NCBI GenBank assembly: GCA_949878885.1
Contig: CATLBN010000004.1
Location: forward strand, 1 to 64,000
Source of the DNA: an uncultured Clostridia bacterium
Lineage (GTDB): Bacteria > Bacillota > Clostridia > Christensenellales > Borkfalkiaceae
DNA: 64,000 nt
Direction of reading: 5' to 3'
The notes under the pieces are model-generated. The model made no database searches. It worked only from the letters and a program-made list of their open reading frames with translations, and was not told where the DNA came from. Of this stretch, positions 16,209 through 24,824 are shown one piece after another. Numbering within the stretch: the first letter of the stretch is position 1; every line of letters begins with the position of its first letter. The translations under genes and the position numbers were made by a program.

Positions 16209-17519
16209 TTAAATTTTAACGGGAATTACCACGCACAAAGTAAACGTGCCGTCCTCCACGTTATAACTAACCGTACCGTCGTATTTGGCTGCTATTGTTT
16301 TTATACTCTTTACTCCGAAGCCGTGGCTTGTTTTATCGCTTTTTGTTGTTATAAGCTCGCCGTTAAAAGTTTTCAGTTTACCCTTAAACGTGTTTTCGCA
16401 TCTTATAATCAGCAAGCCGTTGTTTTTAAAAACCGCAAGTTTTATAAGTTTTGCCTCGCCGTCGTTTATGCCTTCAAAACTTTCAATGGCGTTATCCAGC
16501 GCGTTACCGAACAAAGAACAAATATCCGCGTCGCTTATAAAATGAAGCGCGGTTCCGTCGGCAACGCAAGTAAAAGTAATTCCGTTTTGAACGCATAAAA
16601 TACTTTTTGACATTAATATCGTATCTAATATATTGCTGCCTGTTTTAAAAACCACTTCGTAAGTTTTAATTTCGTTTTCTATTTCGTTTACAAGCTTTTC
16701 GGCCGCTTCCGAACCTTGCTCTCTTATAAGCGCGACCTGATGCTTTAAATCGTGATATCTTCGGTTTACGGAATCTATAGCGTTTTGGGTAAGACAATAC
16801 TGCTCGTACTGTCTGTCAAGCAAAATTTTTATTTGCATAAGCTCCATTTCCGCGCTGTTTGCGTTTTTTTGTTCTCGGTTGCCGTACAACACCAATAATC
16901 CGCATAAATCAACCAAAGTGCGGATATAGAAAATTTCAAGCGCGTCTTTGCCGGAAAGCGGCGTATTCCAACGCATAAAACTTATATTGCTTATTAAAAA
17001 CGCCGTTACAACTATTATAATCGCGGTAAGCAGGTCTTTTGTAGAAACGCTGTTTATATGCTTGCGGCTGAAATGCCGTTCTATAAAAAACATAACTGCA
17101 TATAACGCCGAATATACGATTACGGCAAAAATTATATTTGCCGAAGCGGATGCAAAAGCTTTAAAGTTTGTTGCAAAAAAGTAATACAGCCACCATTCTA
17201 CGGAAGAAATAAATTCCGCTACTATAAAAGCCTGCACGCCTAAATAACAAGCCGTTTTAAAATTGTGTTTTGTTGTAAGCCAAACAAATAAACACATTAA
17301 GGCTACCGCAAAAACCATACACGGCACCCAAAAACCCAACGGCAAAATTCCGGCAATTATATGAAAGACAACGAATACTACAATAGAAGAAATATATAAA
17401 ACCGCCGTCTGTACCTTTGAAAAACGTTTAATTGAAAAAGCGATAACCACAAAACAAGCCAGCCACTCCGAAAGCGCGGTGTAAATTCTGGGTATATCCG
17501 GTATTACGGTATCGGGCAT
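16209..17519 (-). CDS. GHKL sensor histidine kinase (AgrC/NatK type)
   Basis: Membrane sensor kinase of 436 residues. The N-terminal 210 residues hold six or so TM segments and act as the sensor; the C-terminal part has the dimerisation helix with the phospho-accepting His in NRRYHDLKHQ (about residue 260), the N-box GNALDNAIES, and the GFGVKSI glycine box of the HATPase_c_5 group. These kinases usually sense peptides or small ligands and phosphorylate LytTR regulators. The gene follows the LytTR regulator gene by three bases, so the pair is one unit, and it ends in a strong terminator. The pair lies between two GH3 transcription units, which points to sugar or glycan-linked control. Confidence 0.93.
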   Translation of the reverse strand: MPDTVIPDIPRIYTALSEWLACFVVIAFSIKRFSKVQTAVLYISSIVVFVVFHIIAGILPLGFWVPCMVFAVALMCLFVWLTTKHNFKTACYLGVQAFIVAEFISSVEWWLYYFFATNFKAFASASANIIFAVIVYSALYAVMFFIERHFSRKHINSVSTKDLLTAIIIVVTAFLISNISFMRWNTPLSGKDALEIFYIRTLVDLCGLLVLYGNREQKNANSAEMELMQIKILLDRQYEQYCLTQNAIDSVNRRYHDLKHQVALIREQGSEAAEKLVNEIENEIKTYEVVFKTGSNILDTILMSKSILCVQNGITFTCVADGTALHFISDADICSLFGNALDNAIESFEGINDGEAKLIKLAVFKNNGLLIIRCENTFKGKLKTFNGELITTKSDKTSHGFGVKSIKTIAAKYDGTVSYNVEDGTFTLCVVIPVKI

Positions 17520-17522
17520 AAT

Positions 17523-18233
17523 TTAACCTCCGCAATAGAAGCCTGCAAGCTTCTCCATAAACTGCTTTTTTCTGGGACGGCTTATTTTTAATTCGTATCC
17601 GCCTACGCTTACCATATCGTCTTTAACGCCGTTTACCATCATAAGATTTATTAAATATCCGCTGTTGCATCTGAAAAAGTTGTTTTTTTCCAAACGGCTT
17701 TCATAGTCGCGCATTGTTCCGAATATTTCGTAATCGCTGTTTTTTGTGTGAAATATTATTTTATGCTTTATACACTCCACGTAAATTATTTCGTTTAAAG
17801 CCAAACGTACGGTATTATTGCGCAGCGTTATCAAAATATATTCTTCGCGCTTTTTTATTACCGAACCTATAAATCTTTTTACTTCAGCGGCAAAAACCGT
17901 GTAGCTTATAGGCTTTAAAATATAATTGAATGCGCGTACTTTATAACCCACTATTGCATATTGCGTGCAATTCGTTATAAATATTATCTCTACGTGTTCA
18001 TCAAATTTTCTTAAATACTCAGCGGCTTTCATACCGTCTACGCGCTGCATTTCAATATCCATTAAAATAACGTCGTAACGGCATTGAAAATTTTCGCAAA
18101 TTTCGTCGCCGTCGGTAAATTTGCTTATAACGAATTCTATATCCGGATTTTCCTGCCTGTATTTATTTAAAAACGCCGTGAGTTTTTGCATTTCTTCACG
18201 GCTGTCTTCAACTATAGCTATGTTTATTACCAT
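17523..18233 (-). CDS. LytTR family response regulator
   Basis: Response regulator of 236 residues. The receiver domain (1-120) has the acidic pair in VEDSREE, the phospho-acceptor Asp59 in VILMDIEM, the Thr/Ser in FITNCTQ and Lys in NYILKPI. The C-terminal LytTR DNA-binding domain (about 135-232) shows the family pattern NTVRLALNEIIYVECIKHK and FFRCNSGYLIN. It is followed by its kinase gene after three bases. Candidate operators with a 21-base direct-repeat period lie in front of both neighbouring GH3 units and, in weaker form, in front of this gene itself, so autoregulation is possible. Confidence 0.95.
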   Translation of the reverse strand: MVINIAIVEDSREEMQKLTAFLNKYRQENPDIEFVISKFTDGDEICENFQCRYDVILMDIEMQRVDGMKAAEYLRKFDEHVEIIFITNCTQYAIVGYKVRAFNYILKPISYTVFAAEVKRFIGSVIKKREEYILITLRNNTVRLALNEIIYVECIKHKIIFHTKNSDYEIFGTMRDYESRLEKNNFFRCNSGYLINLMMVNGVKDDMVSVGGYELKISRPRKKQFMEKLAGFYCGG

Positions 18234-18297
18234 ATGCTTTTCCCCCTCGCATAGCGTTCAACCACGTTTAATAAAAGAAATTGACTTTATCAATTTA

Positions 18298-18338
18298 AGT
18301 TTAACACTAAATTCTGAAATTATCAAGAGAAAAATTAC
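18298..18338 (-). promoter_or_regulatory. Promoter of the LytTR/kinase pair, with a weak operator
   Basis: On the minus strand TTGATA and TAAACT are 17 bases apart (18321-18326 and 18298-18303). A degenerate copy of the 21-base-period direct repeat overlaps it (GTAATTTTTCT at 18328-18338, TCAGAATTTAG at 18307-18317). The match is weaker than at the two GH3 promoters. Confidence 0.4.
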
Positions 18339-18343
18339 GGACC

Positions 18344-18380
18344 TTGCCGCGCATAGGTGTTTTTTACTTTTGCGCGGCAA
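18344..18380 (-). terminator. Possible terminator after the cytoplasmic GH3 gene
   Basis: Nine-pair GC-rich stem TTGCCGCGC / GCGCGGCAA with a 19-base loop. The T-run is poor, so it may be a weak terminator. The stem sequence closely resembles that of the terminator at 16162-16196. Confidence 0.45.
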
Positions 18381-18418
18381 ATCCGTATTCAGAGAAAAAA
18401 ATGAAAAAGTCTTAATTA

Positions 18419-20812
18419 TTATTTTGAAGCCCTCTTTTTCTTTGAGCAAAACATATGTAAACCTTTAAAGAACTTTCCGTTGAACATAGTAAGCAAACCT
18501 TCCATCTGCCTGCGGCTCATACCGCCGAACTTCGCAAGTCCTCGCACTGGTTGATACAGTACTCCCATTACAAGCGTATTTGCATTTTCACGCATTCCGA
18601 ATTTATTGCAAAATGCTATTACAAATCTGATGATAGCGGAAAAAGCTCTGCCTACCCAGCGTTTGGAATATTTTAAATCGAGTACGGTGCTGTTCTCGGT
18701 AATTATCATTCTGTTTTTCTTATAAAAACAATGTTCGGGCTCGGGTATTTCTCTGCCTAACAAAGCGCGGAATTCTTCGTTGCTTACCGCACTTACTCTG
18801 CCGCTGAAATACGAAGGAAGTTTATTTAAATCGTAAGGACGGGCTTCGGTCGTACCTTGTTTTGCAATTTTGCCTTCTAACCTTATATCCGCGCTGTCGG
18901 CGGCTATCATTATTGTATATTCGCCGCCTTCCGTTTCCCATTTATCGGTTGCGGTGGAAAAATATCTAAACGTTTTATCGTCAAACGGTATTTTTACGGT
19001 TTTGCTTTCCCCCGCTTTTAAAAATATTTTTTTAAAGCCCTTTAATTCTTTTGCGGGTCTGAATATAACTTCCGACTTTTTGCCTAAATATAATTGAGCT
19101 ATTTCCGCGCCGTCAATATTACCCGTATTTTTAACCGTAAACGTCGCGCCGCTTTCGTCTATATTAAGGTCGGAATATTCAAACGTTGTGTAAGACAAGC
19201 CGTATCCGAACGGATAAGCTACTTTTACGGCGGCAGTATCGTAATAACGGTAGCCTATATAAAGAGCTTCGCGGTATTCCGCCGTCAATGTTGTGCTGTG
19301 AAAATATTTTGAAGATGCGCAAGGCTCGTAAGTAGTGGGAAAAGTTTCGGCAAGCTTACCGCAAGGATTGGCTTTGCCGCATAAAACGTTAATTACCGCG
19401 CCTGCGCCGGCTTGACCTGAAAGTCCTCCGTAAACAATGGCGTTTGCCCGTACCGACCAATCGGTTGTTACCGCGCTGCCGCAAGACAGCACAACTACAA
19501 CTTTTTTTCCCGTAGCTATTATTGCGTGATAAAGTTCTATTTGATTGTGCGGTAAGTTTATATGTTCCCTGTCTAACCCTTCTACTTCGCTGAATTCGTC
19601 CAAGCCCAAATATAAAAGCACTATTTCCGAACGCAAAGCCAATTTAACCGCTTTTTTAATAAGTTTTTTATTGCTTTTGCCGTAACGGTTGAATCCTTTG
19701 CAATACCCTGCAAATTGTAAACCGCAATCTTTTATTTTATTGAGCGCCGTGTCCAAATAAGTGGGATTTACAACCGAAGACCCGGCGCCCTGATAACGCG
19801 GCTTTTCGGCAAAATCTCCTATTACGGAAACCTTTGCTCCTTGTTTAAGCGGCAGAACGCCGTCGTTTTTTAAAAGAACTATACTTTCTTGCGCGCACTT
19901 TTCGGCAAGACTGTGATGAGCTTTAAAATCCGCAGCAGGAGTATTTTCGGCTAGACGGGTTTGCTCTATAAGTTTAAGCACCCTTTCAACGCTTTCGTTT
20001 ACAAAACGTATATCCAACTCTCCTTCTTCTACCGCTTTAACTATATCGTCTGCCCCGTATTTGCATTTGGGCATTTCCAAATCGCTGCCTGCAATAGTTG
20101 ATGCAACCTTATTGTTGCAACCTGCCCAATCTGATATAACTACGCCTTCAAAACCCCATTCCCCCCGTAATATGTCGCGAATAACGTGTTTATTTTCATC
20201 TGCATAAACTCCGTTTATTTTGTTGTACGACGACATTACGGAACGGGCTTTACCTTCTTTTACGGCAATTTCGAAAGCGGTTAAATATATTTCTCGCAAT
20301 GTGCGTTCGTCCATAACGGAATCCGACGACATACGCCTTTGTTCCTGACTGTTGCAAGCGTAATGTTTAACGCACGCCGCCACTCCTTTTTTCTGAATGC
20401 CCCTTATATATGCCGCAGCCATTTTACCTGCAAGATAAGGGTCTTCCGAAAAATATTCAAAATTTCTTCCGCAGCGCGGGTTTCTTTTCATACAGGCGCC
20501 GGGACCCAATAAAACGTTTACTTTCATAGAAGCGGCTTCTTCGCCGAGCGCTTCGCCGAGCGCTTCGCCCAATTCTTCGTCCCAACTGTTTGCCATTGCC
20601 GCAGCCGTGGGAAAGCACGTTGCCGGAATGCTTGCGTTTAATCCCAAATGGTCTGCCTTTGAAGCCTGTTTGCGCAGACCGTGCGGTCCGTCCGCCAAAA
20701 ACATTGACGGAATATCCGCGTCCTTTATATCCGACGTCTGCCAAAAATCTTTTCCGGTTAAAAGTTCGGCTTTCTGTCTTAAAGTAAGTTTTTCCAAAAT
20801 ATTTTTGTACAT
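18419..20812 (-). CDS. Cytoplasmic GH3 beta-glucosidase-like enzyme
   Basis: Glycoside hydrolase family 3 with the usual domain order: GH3 N-domain (about 1-290), C-domain (about 310-540) and a fibronectin-III-like domain (about 575-650), then a basic tail of about 100 residues. Visible motifs are ADGPHGLR, NVLLGPG, the KH pair in CVKHYACNSQEQRR, and the nucleophile Asp228 in GVVISDWAG; YPFGYGLSYTTF marks the end of the C-domain. There is no signal peptide, so it should cleave imported glycosides inside the cell, complementing the surface GH3 enzyme and the sugar symporter. AAGGA precedes the ATG. A 21-base-period direct repeat sits upstream of the -10 region (TATAAT), and there is no good -35 box. 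Confidence 0.95.
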   Translation of the reverse strand: MYKNILEKLTLRQKAELLTGKDFWQTSDIKDADIPSMFLADGPHGLRKQASKADHLGLNASIPATCFPTAAAMANSWDEELGEALGEALGEEAASMKVNVLLGPGACMKRNPRCGRNFEYFSEDPYLAGKMAAAYIRGIQKKGVAACVKHYACNSQEQRRMSSDSVMDERTLREIYLTAFEIAVKEGKARSVMSSYNKINGVYADENKHVIRDILRGEWGFEGVVISDWAGCNNKVASTIAGSDLEMPKCKYGADDIVKAVEEGELDIRFVNESVERVLKLIEQTRLAENTPAADFKAHHSLAEKCAQESIVLLKNDGVLPLKQGAKVSVIGDFAEKPRYQGAGSSVVNPTYLDTALNKIKDCGLQFAGYCKGFNRYGKSNKKLIKKAVKLALRSEIVLLYLGLDEFSEVEGLDREHINLPHNQIELYHAIIATGKKVVVVLSCGSAVTTDWSVRANAIVYGGLSGQAGAGAVINVLCGKANPCGKLAETFPTTYEPCASSKYFHSTTLTAEYREALYIGYRYYDTAAVKVAYPFGYGLSYTTFEYSDLNIDESGATFTVKNTGNIDGAEIAQLYLGKKSEVIFRPAKELKGFKKIFLKAGESKTVKIPFDDKTFRYFSTATDKWETEGGEYTIMIAADSADIRLEGKIAKQGTTEARPYDLNKLPSYFSGRVSAVSNEEFRALLGREIPEPEHCFYKKNRMIITENSTVLDLKYSKRWVGRAFSAIIRFVIAFCNKFGMRENANTLVMGVLYQPVRGLAKFGGMSRRQMEGLLTMFNGKFFKGLHMFCSKKKRASK

Positions 20813-20882
20813 AAAAATTCCTTATAGTCCGCGTTTATTTTTTTTAATTATATATTGCATCTGCAAAAATTGCTTGTTTTTG

Positions 20883-20914
20883 ACATAATCTGCACATTTT
20901 TGAACATAAATTAC
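20883..20914 (-). promoter_or_regulatory. Direct repeat, candidate LytTR binding site before GH3
   Basis: On the minus strand GTAATTTATGT (20904-20914) and GCAGATTATGT (20883-20893) lie 21 bases apart. The pattern matches the pair at 16115-16146; together the four units give an approximate consensus GCAGAWTATGT. It lies upstream of a TATAAT -10 box (about 20849-20854) that lacks a clear -35, as expected for an activated promoter. Confidence 0.6.
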
Positions 20915-20940
20915 ATTTATTTATTTTAAATACCAAATTA

Positions 20941-20976
20941 AAACACCGTTCGCAGATAATTCCGCGAACGGTGTTT
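20941..20976 (-). terminator. Terminator after the ABC exporter operon
   Basis: Stem AAACACCGTTCGC / GCGAACGGTGTTT with a ten-base loop, flanked by A and T runs. It closes the two-gene exporter operon. Confidence 0.88.
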
Positions 20977-20995
20977 TAAATTTTAATAAAATTGA

Positions 20996-22792
20996 TTATT
21001 CGTTTGCAAACTGCGAATTGTAAAGTCCCGCATAAAAACCGTTTTGAATCATAAGCTGTTCGTGATTTCCCTGTTCAACTATATTTCCGTCGCGCATAAC
21101 CAAAATAAGGTCCGCATTTTTAATTGTGGAAAGCCTGTGCGCAATTACAAAACTTGTACGCCCTTGGGTAAGTTTATCCATAGCGCGTTGTATCACTTCC
21201 TCCGTACGGGTATCAACGTTTGAAGTTGCTTCGTCCAAAATCAAAAGCGGCGCGTTTTCCGCCATTGCGCGGGCTATCGTCAAAAGCTGCTTTTGTCCGC
21301 CCGAAACGCTTGCTTCGTTTTCAATAACAAAATCGAGTCCGCCGGGCAGAGTGTGTATAAAGTGATAAATACCTGCTTCTTTACATATTTTTTTGAGTTC
21401 TTCATCGGACATTCCGTTTTTGGAAAATAAAATATTATCTCTTATTGTACCCTCAAAAAGCCAGGTATCCTGCAACACCATTCCGAATATATCGTGAACT
21501 TCCTCGCGCGGCATATCCTTTATTGAAACGCCGTCTATAAGAATATCACCGCCGGATATTTCATAAAAGCGCATTAAAAGGTTAACAAGCGTGGTTTTGC
21601 CTGCGCCCGTAGGTCCCACTATAGCAACCTTCATTCCGCGGTCGATTTTTGCAGAGAAATCGTGAATTATGGTTTTATCGGGAGTATAGCCGAAACGCAC
21701 GTTTTTAAATTCAACGTCGCCGTGCACATCTACTTTACCGTCTTTTATAAGTTTGCGTTCTTTGCCCGTTTCGTCGCAAAGTTCTTCCTGACCCAAAAAA
21801 CCATAAACTCTTGTTGCCGCCGCAGAAGCCATTTGCAAATTGTTTACCGCTTGCGATAACTGCGACATAGGGCTTTGGAAAAGATTTATATAAACCATAA
21901 ACGCAGTAATGGTTCCGAGCGTAATAATATCCGCGTTCATTAAAAGTCCGCCCACTACGCATACAGCCGCATACGAAAAGTAAGAAACAAAGTTCATTGC
22001 AGGCATCATTATACCGGCTATAGACTGCGCTTTAAATACCGCCCTGCGCATTGTTTTGTTGCTTGCTTCAAACTCCGCGCGCTTTCTGTCGCCTGCGCCG
22101 AACGCTTGGATTACAGTGTGTCCTGAATAATTTTCTTCTACTTTGCCGTTTAATTCGCCCAAATATTGCTGGTTGCGCTCAAACTGCGGAAGCGCTATTT
22201 TGGATATTATAAGCAGAAGCACCATCATAAGAGGCACCATTAAAAGCACCGTAAGCGCCATTTGCCAAGCCGTAACAAACATTGCCACAAGCACACCAAC
22301 CAACATACATAGCGACGAGAAAAACATAGATATAGCTTGGTCTAAAGACTGACCTATGGAATCTACATCGTTGGTGATTACGGAAAGAGTATCGCCGTAT
22401 TGATGCGAATCGAAATATCCCAGAGGCACTTTATTGATTTTGCGCGATATATCGCTGCGCATTTTACGGGCGTATTTTTGAGTAAACGTAACAAAAATAA
22501 AATTTGATATATAATTGCATATAGCGTTGCAGGAATAAAAAATTATAAGAACTATCGCTATATTCAAAATATTTTTAAGATTTATAGACTGAGTTGCCGC
22601 GCCTGCGTTTATTTCGTCGGTTAAGTTTGATACCCACTGCGGAGCAAGTACGGAAAGCACTGTTGATATAAGTATAAATACAAAAGAAACGGCAATGTGC
22701 AAAGAATACGGTTTTAACGCTTTTATTAAAAGTTTTATATTGCCCTTATTTTTTGCTCCGCCGCGAACACCCATAGGTCTTCCGTGATTCAT
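20996..22792 (-). CDS. ABC exporter half-transporter, canonical ATPase
   Basis: MdlB/MsbA-type half-transporter of 598 residues: six TM segments (about 30-320) followed by an ATPase domain with Walker A GPTGAGKTTL, signature SVSGGQKQLL, Walker B LLILDEATS with catalytic Glu, and H-loop IAHRLST. It overlaps its partner gene by four bases (ATGA), and the partner has degenerate catalytic residues, so the two form an asymmetric heterodimeric exporter such as BmrCD or TM287/288. Exported substrates of such pumps are usually drugs, lipids or peptides; none is indicated here. A short basic N-terminus (RGGAKNKGN) precedes TM1. Confidence 0.95.
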   Translation of the reverse strand: MNHGRPMGVRGGAKNKGNIKLLIKALKPYSLHIAVSFVFILISTVLSVLAPQWVSNLTDEINAGAATQSINLKNILNIAIVLIIFYSCNAICNYISNFIFVTFTQKYARKMRSDISRKINKVPLGYFDSHQYGDTLSVITNDVDSIGQSLDQAISMFFSSLCMLVGVLVAMFVTAWQMALTVLLMVPLMMVLLLIISKIALPQFERNQQYLGELNGKVEENYSGHTVIQAFGAGDRKRAEFEASNKTMRRAVFKAQSIAGIMMPAMNFVSYFSYAAVCVVGGLLMNADIITLGTITAFMVYINLFQSPMSQLSQAVNNLQMASAAATRVYGFLGQEELCDETGKERKLIKDGKVDVHGDVEFKNVRFGYTPDKTIIHDFSAKIDRGMKVAIVGPTGAGKTTLVNLLMRFYEISGGDILIDGVSIKDMPREEVHDIFGMVLQDTWLFEGTIRDNILFSKNGMSDEELKKICKEAGIYHFIHTLPGGLDFVIENEASVSGGQKQLLTIARAMAENAPLLILDEATSNVDTRTEEVIQRAMDKLTQGRTSFVIAHRLSTIKNADLILVMRDGNIVEQGNHEQLMIQNGFYAGLYNSQFANE

Positions 22793-24660
22793 AAGCCGAG
22801 TTCCTCCTTTGAAAGCTGCGACAAAGCAATTTCACGATATACCGAACAATTTTTCAAAAGTTCGCCGTGCGTGCCTATGCCTACCGCTTCCCCGCTGTCC
22901 AACACCACTATTTTATCGGCGTCCATAATAGTACCTATGCGCTGCGCAACTATAAGCTTGGTTGTTCCTTGTGCATAAGTTTTTAAATTTTCGCGCACTT
23001 TTTTGTCGGTTTTATAGTCAAGCGCCGAAAAACTGTCGTCGAATATAAAAATTTCGGGCTCCACAGCAACCGCTCTTGCGATTGACAAACGCTGTTTTTG
23101 ACCGCCGGAAACGTTTTTGCCGCCCTGCGAAATTTCGGAATCGTAACCGTTTTCCATTTTGGAAACAAATTCGTCGGCTTCGGCAACCTTAGCCGCCTCC
23201 AATATCTTACTTTCGGGTATATCGGGATTGCCGAAAGCAATATTATCTTTTACGGTACCCGTAAACAGCACGCCCTTCTGCGGAACATAGCCTATAAGCT
23301 TTCTTAAAGCTTTCTGTTTTATATTTTTAACGTTTGCGCCGTCAATAAGCACTTCGCCTTCGGTCGCGTCGAAAAATCTTGGCACTAAATTAATTAGCGT
23401 TGACTTGCCGCTGCCAGTGGAACCTATAAACGCAACAGTATCGCCTTTTTCTGCTTTAAAACTTATATTTTTAATTACGGGCAGTTCGGAATCCGGATAA
23501 GCAAACGTAACGTTTTTAAATTCTACCGTACCTTTTTCCGTTCTCTCCCCGTCGTTTTCCGGATCAGAAATAGAAGATTTTGTTTCTAATACCGCATTTA
23601 TACGCGAAGCGGAAACCTGCGCTCTGGGCAAAATTACGAACATCATCATTACCATCATAAAAGCCATTATAATCTGCGAAGCAAGCATCATAAATGCAGT
23701 TATGGTAGGCAAATCTATTGTTCCGGCATTGATAAGCGAAGCGCCAAGCCAATAAATTGCAAGCGATACTCCGTTCATTATAAGCATCATCACAGGCGAC
23801 ATAAGCGACATCATTCTGCCTGTAAACATTTGGGTTTTTGTTATTCTTTCGTTTGCCGTTTCAAACTTTGCCTGCTGATATTCTTCCGCGTTATAAGCGC
23901 GCACTACGCGCAGACCAGTTAAATTTTCGCGCGAAACGCCGTTTAAGCCGTCGATGAGTTTTTGCATAATTTTGAATTTAGGCAAAACAAAAACCATTAA
24001 AAGCGATAAGAAAAGCACCAAAAAAACTACGGCAACAATAGTTACCCAAGTAAGCTGCATACTTGCCGCTTGAATTTTACAAATAGCCCAAATTGCCGTA
24101 ACGGGCGCAGCAACAGCCATTCTCAGCATAAGAATATTAGCCATTTGCACCTGCTGCACGTCGTTTGTTGTACGAGTGATAAGCGAAGGCGTTGAAAACT
24201 TTTCGCGTTCCGCAATTGAAAAACCGTCAACCGTTTTATATACGGCGGTACGGAGATTTGCAGAAAAATGCGAAGCCACATAAGCGGCTATTATGCCTAC
24301 CGCAATCTGACAGCCCATACTGCCGGCAGCAACGGCAAGCATCATTCCGCCGTTGTACCAAATATCTCCGGTTGTTGCGGCGGCAATGCTTTTAAACACT
24401 TCTGCCATTTCCGCGTCTAAATACTCAAATTGGGGACTCTGTAAAAAGCCGTCCCAACCTATGCTTTGAATAACTCCGTTGATTTCCTCGCCTAAATGTA
24501 TGGGATTATTATGATAATCAAGCAAAGTTATCGCACGGATAATATCCCTTGTATAGTCGGTAAGCAGCATAGTGCAATACACCTGCAAAACCGTAAGCCC
24601 CAAAAGCGCCGTTAACAGCACCCAATCCACGGGACGGAGTTTTTTGTAAAGTTTAAACAT
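22789..24660 (-). CDS. ABC exporter half-transporter, degenerate ATPase
   Basis: MdlA-type half-transporter of 623 residues, first gene of the exporter operon. Six TM segments, with an extra loop of about 60 residues between TM1 and TM2 (about 40-95), then the ATPase domain. Walker A (GSTGSGKSTL) and signature (NVSGGQKQRL) are intact, but the catalytic Glu after Walker B is Asp (IFDDSFSALD) and the H-loop His is Gln (VAQRIGT). Both changes are typical of the non-hydrolysing site in heterodimeric exporters. The start has GGAGCGG upstream. A 12-base palindrome (24702-24713) lies in its promoter region. Confidence 0.95.
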   Translation of the reverse strand: MFKLYKKLRPVDWVLLTALLGLTVLQVYCTMLLTDYTRDIIRAITLLDYHNNPIHLGEEINGVIQSIGWDGFLQSPQFEYLDAEMAEVFKSIAAATTGDIWYNGGMMLAVAAGSMGCQIAVGIIAAYVASHFSANLRTAVYKTVDGFSIAEREKFSTPSLITRTTNDVQQVQMANILMLRMAVAAPVTAIWAICKIQAASMQLTWVTIVAVVFLVLFLSLLMVFVLPKFKIMQKLIDGLNGVSRENLTGLRVVRAYNAEEYQQAKFETANERITKTQMFTGRMMSLMSPVMMLIMNGVSLAIYWLGASLINAGTIDLPTITAFMMLASQIIMAFMMVMMMFVILPRAQVSASRINAVLETKSSISDPENDGERTEKGTVEFKNVTFAYPDSELPVIKNISFKAEKGDTVAFIGSTGSGKSTLINLVPRFFDATEGEVLIDGANVKNIKQKALRKLIGYVPQKGVLFTGTVKDNIAFGNPDIPESKILEAAKVAEADEFVSKMENGYDSEISQGGKNVSGGQKQRLSIARAVAVEPEIFIFDDSFSALDYKTDKKVRENLKTYAQGTTKLIVAQRIGTIMDADKIVVLDSGEAVGIGTHGELLKNCSVYREIALSQLSKEELGL

Positions 24661-24701
24661 AAATTAATTAAGCCGCTCCTTAAAAGCAATATTACTAATA
24701 T

Positions 24702-24713
24702 ATGATATATCAT
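24702..24713. promoter_or_regulatory. Palindrome in the exporter promoter region
   Basis: ATGATATATCAT is a perfect 12-base palindrome about 45 bases before the exporter start codon, in an AT-rich stretch. It could be an operator for a dimeric repressor. In such AT-rich DNA a chance palindrome cannot be excluded. Confidence 0.3.
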
Positions 24714-24783
24714 TTTTATTTAGTTGTAAATAAAGCACGCCTTTATATAATGATTTTTTACAAAATTTTCATAAAAAACATAT

Positions 24784-24813
24784 AACCGCCATCGGATTAA
24801 TCCGATGGCGGTT
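24784..24813 (-). terminator. Terminator after the histidine kinase gene
   Basis: Perfect 30-base palindrome AACCGCCATCGGATT / AATCCGATGGCGGTT. On the minus strand it is followed by ATATGTTTTTTATG, a usable T-rich tail. Confidence 0.85.
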
Positions 24814-24824
24814 TGCATTTTAAA

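Noticed and set aside
16209-16598. Plus-strand ORFs of 143 and 86 aa over the kinase gene.
   Set aside because: Shadows of the GHKL kinase, which has all its conserved motifs in the minus frame.
18258-18449. 63-aa minus-strand ORF between the LytTR and GH3 genes.
   Set aside because: It overlaps a hairpin, a promoter and the GH3 end, has no ribosome binding site and a low-complexity Lys/Phe/Ser sequence.
20537-20570. Tandem repeat encoding GEALGEALGEE in the cytoplasmic GH3 enzyme, possibly a slippage insertion.
   Set aside because: The segment between SWDEEL and VNVLLGPG has the normal family length, so no residues appear to have been added.
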